A stretch of 64,000 nucleotides of DNA, taken from assembly GCA_019637335.1 (NCBI GenBank), contig JAHBVV010000009.1, positions 124,001 to 188,000 of the forward strand, in the 5' to 3' direction. Numbering within the stretch: the stretch's first letter is position 1; each line of letters starts with the position of its first letter. Made by a program: the position numbers and the translations under genes. The notes beneath the pieces are model-generated. The model was not told the DNA's origin. It saw only the letters and a program-made list of their open reading frames with translations, and made no database searches. The DNA comes from Candidatus Hydrogenedentota bacterium (GTDB taxonomy: Bacteria; Hydrogenedentota; Hydrogenedentia; Hydrogenedentales; JAEUWI01). Positions 41,876 through 50,600 of the stretch are shown piece after piece.

Positions 41876-43309
41876 CTAATGGTGATCGTGACCGTGCGTC
41901 TCCGATGAGGCGCGATCCGCCGGGCGTCCCGCCAGCAGAAGCACCGCCGAGCCGCAGACGCCCGCAACCAGACTGGCCGCAAGCGTCCCTACTTTCGCTC
42001 CGGTAAGCATCTCCACCACGTGGCTCGCGGTCTCCACGGAGCCGTGGCCCGCGTCGTGGCCCGCCGGGAAGGCCAGCCCCCCGATAAACAGCGACATCGT
42101 AAATCCGATGCCCGCAAGCCACGACACGCCCCAGAGCTGTAACCAGCGGACACCCTGGGGCAATTCGGCCAGGCCGGACCGCACCGCAAGCCACGACGCC
42201 CCCATGATACCCGCCTGCTTGCCAAGCAGCAACCCCGCCGCGACACCGAGGGTTACGGGCTCCAGCAGCAGCGACCCAAGCTGTGAAAACTCGAGATGCA
42301 CCCCGGAATTTGCGAAGGCGAAGATCGGCATGATGATGAAAGCCGTAATCGGGTGCAGCTTGTGTTCGATGCGTTGCAAGGGAGCCTCCACGTGCACGCA
42401 CTCCTCCTCGATCGCGCGCACGACGCGCTGCTGCTTTGAATTGACCTGCAATGCGCTTTCACTTCGCTCGGCTTCACGGAACCGGTCGAGCAATTGGCCC
42501 ACCCGGCTGATAAACAGGGGCGACTCGTAGCGGGCATCGGCCGGAATCGTGAAGGCGAAAAGCACACCCGCGACCGTCGCGTGTACGCCCGAGAGGAAGA
42601 ACTCCACCCAGATGACAACAAACATAAGCGTGAACACGAGCGCGTTGCGCACCCCGATCCGCGCAAAGAAGAACGAAAGCACGATCATGCCCAACCCCAC
42701 GAGGAGCGGGCGCGTGGCGATTGTATCCGTGTAGAACAGCGCGATTACCGCCACGGAACCGAGGTCGTCCACGATGGCCAGCGCGATAAGAAACACCGCC
42801 AGGGAGGGCGGGACGCGCCGCGTCAGAAGCCCCAGGATCCCCGCGCAGAAGGCGATGTCCGTGGCCATGGGAATGCCCCAGCCCGGCGCGCCATCGCCTC
42901 CGATGTTGATCGCGCTATAGATGATCGCCGGGCACGCCATGCCCCCGATCGCCGCGAGAATCGGGAGTAGCGCCTTCCGGAACGACGCCAGTTCCCCCAC
43001 CAGCAGCTCCCGCTTGATTTCCAGCCCCACCATGAAGAAGAAAATCGCCATGAGCCCGTCGTTCACCAGGTGGTGGAGCGATTTCGCGATTACTTCCCCG
43101 TGAATATAGAAGCCGAGGTTGACATGCCAGAGTTCCGCGTACCACTCGTATACCGGAACACCGAGGACCTTAATGCCGCAATTCGCCAGGAAAAACGCGC
43201 TGGCCGAGGCCGCCAGCAGGAACACCGCCGCCATCGCGCCGTGGTGCAGCAACTTCTGCAGCGTGGAGACCTGGTCAAGCGGCGGCGGATTCGGGGACTT
43301 GGCTCTCAT
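41876..43309 (-). CDS. nhaA: Na+/H+ antiporter NhaA
   Basis: The 477-residue protein has the NhaA fold of about 12 helices. Diagnostic segments are LVNDGLMAIFFFMVGLEIKR then ELLVGELASFRKALLPILAA, GWGIPMATDIAFCAGILGLL, and LIALAIVDDLGSVAVIALFY, whose Asp-Asp pair is the sodium/proton site. The helix XI region is LWGVSWLAGIGFTMSLFIGG. It exchanges cytoplasmic sodium for external protons to set pH and salt balance. The protein is longer than the roughly 390 residues of the E. coli enzyme: it has a cytoplasmic insertion around residues 265-315 (ESALQVNSKQQRVVRAIEEE) and ends with HGHDHH. It is divergent from citrate synthase. Confidence 0.95.
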   Translation of the reverse strand: MRAKSPNPPPLDQVSTLQKLLHHGAMAAVFLLAASASAFFLANCGIKVLGVPVYEWYAELWHVNLGFYIHGEVIAKSLHHLVNDGLMAIFFFMVGLEIKRELLVGELASFRKALLPILAAIGGMACPAIIYSAINIGGDGAPGWGIPMATDIAFCAGILGLLTRRVPPSLAVFLIALAIVDDLGSVAVIALFYTDTIATRPLLVGLGMIVLSFFFARIGVRNALVFTLMFVVIWVEFFLSGVHATVAGVLFAFTIPADARYESPLFISRVGQLLDRFREAERSESALQVNSKQQRVVRAIEEECVHVEAPLQRIEHKLHPITAFIIMPIFAFANSGVHLEFSQLGSLLLEPVTLGVAAGLLLGKQAGIMGASWLAVRSGLAELPQGVRWLQLWGVSWLAGIGFTMSLFIGGLAFPAGHDAGHGSVETASHVVEMLTGAKVGTLAASLVAGVCGSAVLLLAGRPADRASSETHGHDHH

Positions 43310-43692
43310 TCCAATAAGGTTCCTGACTGGTCGGGTATCGCCGGCTGAACCGCCTGGCCGCCACGGATTGCGGGCCGGGCCGTAAGCCTGTGGCTCGACA
43401 TCGGCTGAGGCGCGTATTCTTGTGCATTCAATGGAGTAGTGTCAAGCTACTTTTGCGTTCCATGCGTGTGCGGCGGGGTCTGTCCGCGCCGCACCGTTGC
43501 GCCGGCCCGGCCATTGGCGGAGGCCGCCGCGCACCCGTTGCACTCCCTCAAATGCTTGGTATATACTGGGGCTCCCATGGCGGGTACAGCAGTTCGATCG
43601 CCGCCTGGCGGCGTACGGTACGGCTCCAGGGCGCGGCGATTCAGGTTCGGGGATGCTGCTCTGGGGGGCCCGCATCACGCACGGAGAATGTC
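43310..43692. other. Divergent promoter region between nhaA and citrate synthase
   Basis: No gene is seen in this 383-bp gap. It contains a good promoter toward citrate synthase (43538-43567). The ATG-proximal bases ACGGAGAATGTC hold the ribosome site for the start at 43693. Confidence 0.6.
43538..43567 (+). promoter_or_regulatory. Sigma70-type promoter for citrate synthase
   Basis: TTGCAC (43538-43543) and TATACT (43562-43567) are 18 bases apart. The predicted leader before the ATG at 43693 would be about 118 bases. Confidence 0.5.
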
Positions 43693-44958
43693 ATGAGTAG
43701 TGCCACAATAACGGTGGGCGATAAGGAAAACACCTTTCCTTCTTTCGTCGGGTCGGAGAACGAGGTCGCCATTGATTGCACGCACCTGCGCAAGTCAACC
43801 GGCGCCATCACCTACGACCCCGGTTACGGCAACACAGGATCCTGCAAGAGCGCTATCACATATATTGACGGCGAAAAGGGAATCCTGCGGTACCGCGGCT
43901 ACCCAATCGAGGATCTCGTCGGGCGGCTTCGATTCTCCCAGGTCGCGTACCTCCTCATTCATGGCGAATTGCCCGATGAGGCCCAGTTCCGAAGCTGGCG
44001 CGACGAACTCACCCGCAACAGCCTCGTGCACGAGAGCCTGCTGAAGTTCTTCGACCACTTCCCGGTCACCGCGCACCCCATGAACATTCTGGCCTCGATG
44101 ATTTCGTCGATGTCGTCCTTTTACCCCTATGACGCCGAGGACGAACAGCACATTAACCTCAACGTCATGCGCCTGCTGGGCCAGGTAAAGACCCTCGCCG
44201 CGTTTTCCTACAAGAAATCCGTCGGCCAGCCCGTGGTCTACCCGCTCAACGAACTGAGCTACGCCGGCAATTTCCTGCGCATGATGTTTGCCCAGCCCAC
44301 CGAGGAGTACGTTGTCTCGCCCGTGCTTGAAAAGGCCCTCGACGCCCTTCTCATCCTGCACGCGGACCACGAGCAGAATTGCAGCACATCCACCGTCCGC
44401 ATGGTCGGCAGCAGCCGGGCCAACCTCTACGCCTCGATCTCGTCCGGCGTTAACGCGCTCTGGGGGCCGCTGCACGGCGGCGCCAATCAGGCCGTGCTCG
44501 AAATGCTCGAACAGATCCAGGCCGACGGCGGCGACTACAAGAAGTACGTTGAAAAGGCCAAGGACAAGGACGACAGCTTCCGGTTGATGGGATTTGGCCA
44601 CCGCGTATACCGCAACTTCGATCCGCGCGCCAAGCTGCTTCGCGCCTCCTGCGACGCCGTGCTCAATGAACTCGGCATCAACGATCCGCTCCTCGATATC
44701 GCCAAGAACCTCGAGGAAATCGCCCTGCACGACGATTTCTTCATCGAGCGAAAGCTCTACCCGAATGTCGATTTCTACAGCGGCATCATCTACCGCGCGC
44801 TCGGCATCCCCACCGAAATGTTCACCGTGCTCTTCTCGATCGGGCGCATGCCCGGCTGGATCGCGCACTGGCACGAAATGCGCGCCGATCCCGACTTCCG
44901 CATCCACCGCCCGCGCCAGATTTACGTCGGGCCAACCCTGCGCCGCCTGGATTCCTGA
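43693..44958 (+). CDS. gltA: Citrate synthase
   Basis: The ATG at 43693 has GGAGAATG just upstream and yields 421 residues, the normal type II length; the frame is open to the left without a start signal. The family path is complete: ITYIDGEKGILRYRGYPIED, FFDHFPVTAHPMNILASMIS, LHADHEQNCSTSTVRMVGSS with the first active-site His, NALWGPLHGGANQAVLEMLE with the second, and MGFGHRVYRNFDPRAKLL with the third. The catalytic Asp is in YPNVDFYSGIIYRALGIP. It condenses acetyl-CoA with oxaloacetate at the entry to the TCA cycle. A hairpin terminator follows at 44994. Confidence 0.97.
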   Translation: MSSATITVGDKENTFPSFVGSENEVAIDCTHLRKSTGAITYDPGYGNTGSCKSAITYIDGEKGILRYRGYPIEDLVGRLRFSQVAYLLIHGELPDEAQFRSWRDELTRNSLVHESLLKFFDHFPVTAHPMNILASMISSMSSFYPYDAEDEQHINLNVMRLLGQVKTLAAFSYKKSVGQPVVYPLNELSYAGNFLRMMFAQPTEEYVVSPVLEKALDALLILHADHEQNCSTSTVRMVGSSRANLYASISSGVNALWGPLHGGANQAVLEMLEQIQADGGDYKKYVEKAKDKDDSFRLMGFGHRVYRNFDPRAKLLRASCDAVLNELGINDPLLDIAKNLEEIALHDDFFIERKLYPNVDFYSGIIYRALGIPTEMFTVLFSIGRMPGWIAHWHEMRADPDFRIHRPRQIYVGPTLRRLDS

Positions 44959-44993
44959 CCCCGCCCCGCGCAATAGCCATCGAAGTACTTGCC

Positions 44994-45030
44994 GCCCGGT
45001 AGCGACGAACACGCTGCCGGGCGTTCTTGT
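44994..45030 (+). terminator. Terminator of citrate synthase gene
   Basis: GCCCGGTAGCG (44994-45004) pairs with CGCTGCCGGGC (45012-45022) with one wobble over a seven-base loop, followed by GTTCTTGT. It lies 36 bases after the stop. Confidence 0.6.
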
Positions 45031-45137
45031 ATGGCGCGCCCCGCGCATAGCCCGCTTGAACCGGCGCGGCCGCGCGCGGCACACTCTAAGCACAGGCCAT
45101 AGCGCCGCGCCCGCGGCAAACGGAAAGGCAGCGCAAC

Positions 45138-46043
45138 GTGTCCCTGAAAAACCGCCTGGCCGCCTGGTTCGGCAAAGAGAATCCCGCCGGCGCGGAAAGC
45201 TCCGTTGCGGCCGGAACCGAGGAAACCGAAGCAGCCCCGCCGCCGCCCGCCTCCGAAGCAACCGATGGCCCGGCCATGCCCGCGCAGGATTTTCCCGAGC
45301 CCGCCTCCCTGCACGAGCTGGCGGCGATTACGGGATCCGCCGGGCGCATCGAGGCCGCGTTGGAGAAGGGCGCGGATCCGGCGCTCCGCGACAGCGAAGG
45401 GAGGACCCCGCTGCACATCGCGGCCATGAATGGGAACGCCGAGTTAATCGATTTGCTCAGCGGCCACCTGATTTCGGTGGACCCCTACGACAACTACCGG
45501 ATATCGCCGCTCCTCTACGCCCTCCGCTCGCCGCATCCCGGGGCGCCGGAAGCCGCGACGCGCCTCATCGCGAAGGGCGCCGTGCTCACGCTCAATGTGG
45601 CCTTCCGCATGGGCGACCTGCACCTGATCAACCGCCTTTTCTCCGAAAACAAAGACGCCCTGAAGTCCTGCAAGGCTCCCGAGGAACTCCTCACGGACCT
45701 GGTGGCGGCGATTCGCGGCGCGTGCGACGAGAAAATCGCCGCCAGGAATGCCCGGGGCGACGACGCGGCCGTGGAAGCCATCGAATCGGAGGTAATCGAA
45801 CGCTACCTGCCCGTCATCCACCGCGTCGCCGATCAGGGTGTTCACCCGGATACCTTCGATATGGCCGGCCGTCCCGCGCTGTTCGAGGCGATCCGGTTTT
45901 CGAGCACCGTCCTCGCGGAATTCCTCCTGAAACTCGGCGCCGATCCCGATTTCGAAGCGGCGGACGGCCAAACACCGGCGCAGGCCGCCGGCGGCGCGCA
46001 CCCGCGCATGCAGGCCCTGTTTCAGGAGTGTGGCGCGGAGTAG
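45138..46043 (+). CDS. Ankyrin repeat protein
   Basis: The GTG at 45138 follows GGAAAGGCAGC and gives 301 residues. The first 50 residues are low complexity and acidic with a Pro-rich run. Ankyrin repeats are visible: SLHELAAITGSAGRIEAALE then KGADPALRDSEG, RTPLHIAAMNGNAELIDLLS, and near the C-terminus ALFEAIRFSSTVLAEFLLKL then GADPDFEAADGQTPAQAAGG. Between them the repeats are diverged (MGDLHLINRLFSENKDAL). Ankyrin arrays bind protein partners. No signal peptide is present, so it is cytoplasmic. It ends 25 bp before the P-type ATPase on the same strand and may share its transcript. Confidence 0.8.
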   Translation: MSLKNRLAAWFGKENPAGAESSVAAGTEETEAAPPPPASEATDGPAMPAQDFPEPASLHELAAITGSAGRIEAALEKGADPALRDSEGRTPLHIAAMNGNAELIDLLSGHLISVDPYDNYRISPLLYALRSPHPGAPEAATRLIAKGAVLTLNVAFRMGDLHLINRLFSENKDALKSCKAPEELLTDLVAAIRGACDEKIAARNARGDDAAVEAIESEVIERYLPVIHRVADQGVHPDTFDMAGRPALFEAIRFSSTVLAEFLLKLGADPDFEAADGQTPAQAAGGAHPRMQALFQECGAE

Positions 46044-46068
46044 ACTTAAGGATTCGCGGAAAGTCGCC

Positions 46069-48240
46069 ATGAGCAAGATAGCCCTCAAAATCCGCGGCAT
46101 GGACTGCGCCGAGGAAATCGCCATCATCAAACGCGCGCTCGCGGGCCAACTCCCCGAGTCTTCTCTCTCCTTCGATCTGATGAATGGCCGCCTCTTCGTC
46201 GAGGCCGGCGGGGAGGAGGTCCCGGCGATCATTGCCGCCATCAACGGGACCGGCATGCGGGCCATCCCCTGGGCCGATCATGTGGCGCGGCAGCAGGCCG
46301 GCGATTCTTTTTGGGAGGCCCACGGGCGAAGCCTCAGCGCCGCCGCCAGCGGCTTGTTGATCACCGCCGGATACCTCGCGCACGCCGCGCAGGCGGGTCC
46401 CCTTGCCGCCTTGGCTGGTGGGGGCGACGAAGGCGGCTACCCGGTATTCTCCATCGCCGCATTCGTGTTTGCCATCGCGACCGGGGGCTGGTTCATCTTC
46501 CCCAAGGCCGTATATGCGGCGCGCGCGATGCGCCCCGATATGAACCTGCTCATGGTAACCGCCGTGATCGGGGCCGGCATCCTCGGCGAGTGGTTTGAGG
46601 CCGCGACCGTCACCTTTCTCTTCGCGCTGGCCCTGCTCCTCGAATCCTGGAGCGTCGGCCGCGCGCGAAGGGCGATCGGGGCACTTATGGACATGGCGCC
46701 CGCCACCGCGCGCTACATCTGCCCGCATGACGGCGATATTGAGACGAAGCCCGTCGCCGATGTGCCGCCCGGCGTCACCGTGCTGGTGCGGCCCGGCGAG
46801 CGCATCCCGCTGGACGGGACCGTGACCCGGGGCGAGACCACCGTGAACCAGGCCCCAATCACCGGTGAGTCCGTTCCCGTTTCCAAGGGCCCCGGCGATA
46901 CCGTCTACGCCGGCACAATTAATGAGGACGGGGCCATTGAGTTTCGATCCACGGGAGCGGCGGAGGACACCACCCTCGCGCGCATCGTGCGCATGGTGGA
47001 GGAGGCGCAGCAGCGCCGGGCCCGGTCGGAACAGTGGGTGGAGACCTTTGCCCGCTACTACACGCCCATCATGATGGCGCTCGCCATCGCCGTCGCCGTG
47101 CTGCCGCCCCTGACCTTCGGTGGAGACTGGAGCGCGTGGTTCTACCAGGCCCTCGTGCTCCTCGTAATCGCTTGCCCCTGCGCCCTCGTCATTTCGACGC
47201 CGGTCAGCATCGTCGCCGGCCTCAACACCGCCGCCCGGGCGGGCGTCCTCGTCAAGGGCGGCGTTTTCCTCGAGGCTCCATCGCGTATCCGCGCCATTGC
47301 GCTCGACAAGACCGGAACCCTCACCCGGGGCCGCCCCGAAGTCCAGCGGATCGTTCCCCTCAACGGCCACACCGAGAAGGAAGTCCTGGAACGCGCCGCC
47401 GCGCTGGAGCAGGGCAGCGAACATCCGCTTGCCCGCGCCGTGCTCGCGCGCGCGCATGCCGCCGGCGTCGCGCCACCCGCCGCCACGGGCTTCCAGGCGC
47501 TCCGGGGCAGGGGCGCCGAGGCCCAGATCAACGGGCGTGATTTCTGGATTGGAAGCCACCAGCTGCTGCACGAGAAGGGCGCGGAGACGCCCGGCATCCA
47601 CGACGCCGCGCTCGCCATGGAGGATGCCGGGCACTCCGTGATCGCCCTCGGCAACGACGACCACGTATGCGGCCTCATCAGCGTGGGCGACGCCGTGCGT
47701 CCGGATGCCGCCGAGGCCGTGCGCGCCATGAAGGACGCCGGGATCGATCACGTCGTCATGCTGACGGGCGATAATCGCGGAACCGCCCAGGCCATCGCCG
47801 AGCTCGCTGGCGTGGACGATTTTCGCGCGGAGTTGCTTCCCGAGGAGAAAGTCGCGGCCGTTCGCGACCTGGTGGCGCGGTATGGCCAGGTCGCCATGGT
47901 GGGCGACGGCGTGAACGATGCCCCGGCCATGGCCGAAGCAAACCTCGGCATCGCCATGGGAGCCATGGGGACCGACGTCGCCATCGAGACCGCTGATATT
48001 GCCCTCATGGCCGACGACCTGGAAAAGATCGCGTGGCTCGTGCGCCATTCCCGCCGCACCCTGGCGGTCATCAAGCAGAACATCGCCTTTGCGCTCGGGC
48101 TCAAGCTGCTGTTCGTCCTGCTGGCCATGGGGGGATGGGCGACGCTGTGGATGGCGATCGCGGCCGACATGGGCGCTTCCCTGCTCGTGATCTTCAATGG
48201 TCTGCGCCTGCTTCGGGATCCGGCCGCGACCTCCTCCTGA
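46069..48240 (+). CDS. Heavy-metal P-type ATPase, Zn/Cd/Pb type
   Basis: The ATG at 46069 follows GGAAAG and yields 723 residues. The N-terminal HMA-like domain has GMDCAEEIAIIKRAL, with Cys13 followed by Glu residues, so CxxC is replaced by a Cys-acidic site as in several zinc exporters. Core motifs are TGES in QAPITGESVPVSKG, CPC in VIACPCALVIST (about residue 369), the phosphorylation site DKTGTLT (Asp413), the SEHPLA nucleotide motif and VGDGVNDAPAMAEA. The last helices contain LGLKLLFVLLAMGG and ADMGASLLVIFNGLRLL, whose Lys and Asp are the P1B-2 determinants of divalent zinc, cadmium or lead. It exports these ions at the cost of ATP. Confidence 0.93.
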   Translation: MSKIALKIRGMDCAEEIAIIKRALAGQLPESSLSFDLMNGRLFVEAGGEEVPAIIAAINGTGMRAIPWADHVARQQAGDSFWEAHGRSLSAAASGLLITAGYLAHAAQAGPLAALAGGGDEGGYPVFSIAAFVFAIATGGWFIFPKAVYAARAMRPDMNLLMVTAVIGAGILGEWFEAATVTFLFALALLLESWSVGRARRAIGALMDMAPATARYICPHDGDIETKPVADVPPGVTVLVRPGERIPLDGTVTRGETTVNQAPITGESVPVSKGPGDTVYAGTINEDGAIEFRSTGAAEDTTLARIVRMVEEAQQRRARSEQWVETFARYYTPIMMALAIAVAVLPPLTFGGDWSAWFYQALVLLVIACPCALVISTPVSIVAGLNTAARAGVLVKGGVFLEAPSRIRAIALDKTGTLTRGRPEVQRIVPLNGHTEKEVLERAAALEQGSEHPLARAVLARAHAAGVAPPAATGFQALRGRGAEAQINGRDFWIGSHQLLHEKGAETPGIHDAALAMEDAGHSVIALGNDDHVCGLISVGDAVRPDAAEAVRAMKDAGIDHVVMLTGDNRGTAQAIAELAGVDDFRAELLPEEKVAAVRDLVARYGQVAMVGDGVNDAPAMAEANLGIAMGAMGTDVAIETADIALMADDLEKIAWLVRHSRRTLAVIKQNIAFALGLKLLFVLLAMGGWATLWMAIAADMGASLLVIFNGLRLLRDPAATSS

Positions 48241-48343
48241 CCCGCGATGTTTGGCGAACTTGACTCCGGAGAGGACGCCCGGCGAATATACCGTCGGAGA
48301 GCAGCGGGCAGAGTCGAGGCAGTGTCCGCCGAGGAGATCGCCC

Positions 48344-48979
48344 ATGTTTGGCAGGACCGGTCTGTACAGCATCTTATTTGTGGCGCTTGTTGCCGCGGCG
48401 CTCGCCATCGCCGCCAGTTCCGACAACCGGCCTGACCCCGCCGCAAGCGCGGAAGAGGCCAAACCAATCCAGCCCGGATCCGCCCTGCCCGATGTGGACG
48501 TGCGCACGGAAAGCGGGGAAACCGTCAAGATTACGGCGGCCCTCGCAGGCAAACGCGCCGCCATCGTCTTCTACCGCGGACACTGGTGTCCGTTCTGCGT
48601 CAAGCACCTTGCCGAGCTGCGGAAAATCGCCGCCGAACTCGCCGGCATGGACGTCCAGTTGGCTGGCATATCCCCCGACAAGCCGGAATACCTTGTGGAG
48701 GCGAAAAAGAAGGCCGATCTCGACTTCCCGATCTATTCGGACAGCCGATTGGACCTGGCGCGGGCCATGGGCGTCGCCTTCAAGCTCGATCCAGAAACCG
48801 CAAGCCGCTACCGGGATCACCTCGTGGAAAGCACCGGCCACGATACCGGCCAGCTGCCGGTTCCCGCCGTGTTTCTCATTGATGAATCGGGCAAGGTCGC
48901 GTGGGTCTTCTCCAACCCGGACTACAAAGTGCGGCTGTCCAACGAGGATCTCATCGCCGCCGTGAAGAAAGCGTTCTGA
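48344..48979 (+). CDS. Exported thiol peroxidase/redoxin (AhpC/TSA family)
   Basis: The ATG at 48344 follows GAGGAGA and opens a membrane anchor or signal (YSILFVALVAAALAIAAS) in a 211-residue protein. The thioredoxin fold has AIVFYRGHWCPFCVKHLAEL with Cys82 and Cys85, the peroxiredoxin-like WCPFC active site, then GMDVQLAGISPDKPEYLVEA, DLDFPIYSDSRLDLARAMG and PVPAVFLIDESGKVAWVF. It probably reduces peroxides or protein disulfides on the outer side of the membrane. It lies 104 bp after the metal ATPase on the same strand, consistent with a shared metal/oxidative stress role, though no joint regulator is visible. Confidence 0.87.
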   Translation: MFGRTGLYSILFVALVAAALAIAASSDNRPDPAASAEEAKPIQPGSALPDVDVRTESGETVKITAALAGKRAAIVFYRGHWCPFCVKHLAELRKIAAELAGMDVQLAGISPDKPEYLVEAKKKADLDFPIYSDSRLDLARAMGVAFKLDPETASRYRDHLVESTGHDTGQLPVPAVFLIDESGKVAWVFSNPDYKVRLSNEDLIAAVKKAF

Positions 48980-49037
48980 CCCAGTTCGAGGCTCCGATTC
49001 TCCGCCGCCAGCGCAGACTCGGATCCGAAACGGCCTC

Positions 49038-49213
49038 CGCTCCGAAAATACACCTTTCAGCATCACCACAACCGCCTCAAGCAAACCAGATTACAACTTT
49101 TCTCCCAAGGAAGCGTCAAAGGCTGGGAGCGCAGGCGTCCCCGCCTGCCAGGCGGCGCAGCCGCCGTCCATTTTCATCCTTAAGGGGTGAAGCAAAGCGT
49201 CATGAACGCCTGC
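49038..49213. repeat. Dispersed palindromic repeat, copy 1, abutting the NIPSNAP stop codon
   Basis: The element contains AAGCGTCAAAGGCTGGGAGC, then GCAGGCG-TCCC-CGCCTGC and GGCGGC-GCA-GCCGCC hairpins, then TTTTCATCCTTAAGGGGTGA and a GCGTCATGA tail. A second copy lies at 57561-57737. It fills the gap between two convergent genes and ends directly at the stop codon of the minus-strand gene. Confidence 0.7.
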
Positions 49214-49990
49214 TTAGATCTGCGAATAGGGGAGGGGCCGGAGGATACGGCTGTGGATGTTCGAGACCGTATCCTTGTACTGCGGGTCCGCGCTCAGCGC
49301 CTTCCACTTGTCGTTCGCGCCAAACGCCGCCCAGCTCGCCTCGCGGTCCGCGAGATCGTCGAACACGAGCATGTACGTCAAGTTCGGGAGGCGCGACCCG
49401 ATCAGCGCTTCGCCAAAGAACACGGGGGTGAGGCCCGTCTCCCGGAATATCGCGATTTCGCCGCCCTCGTTGAACATCTCGATCTTCTTGATGGCGGCCT
49501 TCTCGCTGTGGCTCTCGTAGATCCTCAACTCGAAAATGCGTTCCTTCCTCTCCGGAACTTCCAGCGCCGGCATCCCGCTGAACGAAACCAGCAGGCTGCT
49601 CTCCTGCCGGTAGTACCCCGGCCCCGGCAGCGCCGCGTCCACAAAGCCCGCGCCCGCGCGCAGGTGCTCGGCGTCGGCGGCCAGGGCGCGGTTGGCCGTG
49701 GCCGCGGATTCCAGGCTGGCGTGCGGCAAGAGCACCTCCACCGCCGTCCATTCCCCGCCGAAGACCCCCGTAAACACGCCCACCGGCCCGATACCCAGCC
49801 GGTTCCACGCGGGAATCGCGGCCTGCTCCAGGTAGTCATGAATCGCGCCGGAACGCCCGCCCGGGAGCAGGTGGTAGAGCCGGTGTTCGTAGTACTGTCG
49901 GGCCATCGGTTTCTCCTGGGCCGCGCTTTCGGCCGTGGCAAGGGCCGCGCCGGCCAACGCCGCGCCGGCGAGGAATTCACGTCGTTCCAT
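49214..49990 (-). CDS. NIPSNAP family protein with Tat-like signal
   Basis: The 258-residue protein starts at the ATG at 49990 with a twin-arginine-like leader (MERREFLAGAALAGAALATA). The first half has YYEHRLYHLLPGGRSGAIHD then YLEQAAIPAW and the second repeats the ferredoxin-like NIPSNAP unit: FELRIYESHSEKAAIKKIEM, ETGLTPVFFGEALIGSRLPN and LTYMLVFDDLADREASWAAF. Bacterial NIPSNAP proteins have no settled function; many secreted ones occur in sugar-degrading Planctomycetes-like genomes. It appears to be monocistronic and ends against a palindromic repeat. Confidence 0.85.
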   Translation of the reverse strand: MERREFLAGAALAGAALATAESAAQEKPMARQYYEHRLYHLLPGGRSGAIHDYLEQAAIPAWNRLGIGPVGVFTGVFGGEWTAVEVLLPHASLESAATANRALAADAEHLRAGAGFVDAALPGPGYYRQESSLLVSFSGMPALEVPERKERIFELRIYESHSEKAAIKKIEMFNEGGEIAIFRETGLTPVFFGEALIGSRLPNLTYMLVFDDLADREASWAAFGANDKWKALSADPQYKDTVSNIHSRILRPLPYSQI

Positions 49991-50026
49991 GGGGTAGCCT
50001 TTCCACAAGCGGGCGGGGCGCCCGGT

Positions 50027-50467
50027 TTATTGCCGCTGTTGGTCCGCAATCTCCACGCGGCGCACCTGGACCATCAGCCGTTTCACCACGTAGTAGCCGC
50101 AGCACAGCGCGATGATAAGCGCGGCAATACTGAAATTCATCATCGGATCGATTTCACTGTAGTCGATGATGATCACCTTCCGCGCCACGGCGATAATCGC
50201 CACAAGCAGCACAACTTCCACGTAGATCGTGTTGTTCTCGACATAAATCCGGATCGTCTCAAAAAGCTCCAGCCCGATGACCACCATCAGGTAGAAGCCA
50301 AAGATCTCGAGCATGTTGTCGATATCCAGCAGCAGAAACGGCGGCGCCACGATCTGTTGATACATGATGACCCCCAGCTCGACCGTCGAAATGATGATCG
50401 TGATCATCATCATGGCGAGCAGCGAAAGCACCACACTGCGCTCAAGCAGCCGAATAAACTCAATCAT
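50027..50467 (-). CDS. PsiE-like (phosphate-starvation-inducible E family) membrane protein
   Basis: The ATG at 50467 gives 146 residues with four hydrophobic helices: VVLSLLAMMMITIIISTVEL, MLEIFGFYLMVVIGLELFET, EVVLLVAIIAVARKVIII and MMNFSIAALIIALCCGYYVV. The segment FETIRIYVENNTIYVEVVLL then VAIIAVARKVIIID is typical of the PsiE family. The function is unknown; E. coli PsiE is induced by phosphate starvation. The upstream region has no obvious Pho box. It lies 36 bp upstream of the NIPSNAP gene on the same strand and may be co-transcribed with it, while it is divergent from the pseudokinase gene. Confidence 0.72.
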   Translation of the reverse strand: MIEFIRLLERSVVLSLLAMMMITIIISTVELGVIMYQQIVAPPFLLLDIDNMLEIFGFYLMVVIGLELFETIRIYVENNTIYVEVVLLVAIIAVARKVIIIDYSEIDPMMNFSIAALIIALCCGYYVVKRLMVQVRRVEIADQQRQ

Positions 50468-50600
50468 GGCCTCAGTTACCCCTTCTGTGTCGTTCGGTCC
50501 CCCGCAACCCCGCGCGCTACGCGGGTCCCGCGTAGTGTAGCATACATTCATCCCGCGAATCGGGCCGTGTTATACTGCCGCCATTGGCAGGAGCAACCCC

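Noticed and set aside
49141-49165. Integron attC site in the GC-rich hairpins of the dispersed repeats
   Set aside because: There are no attC core sites, no gene cassette array and no integrase nearby; REP-like repeats explain the palindromes better.
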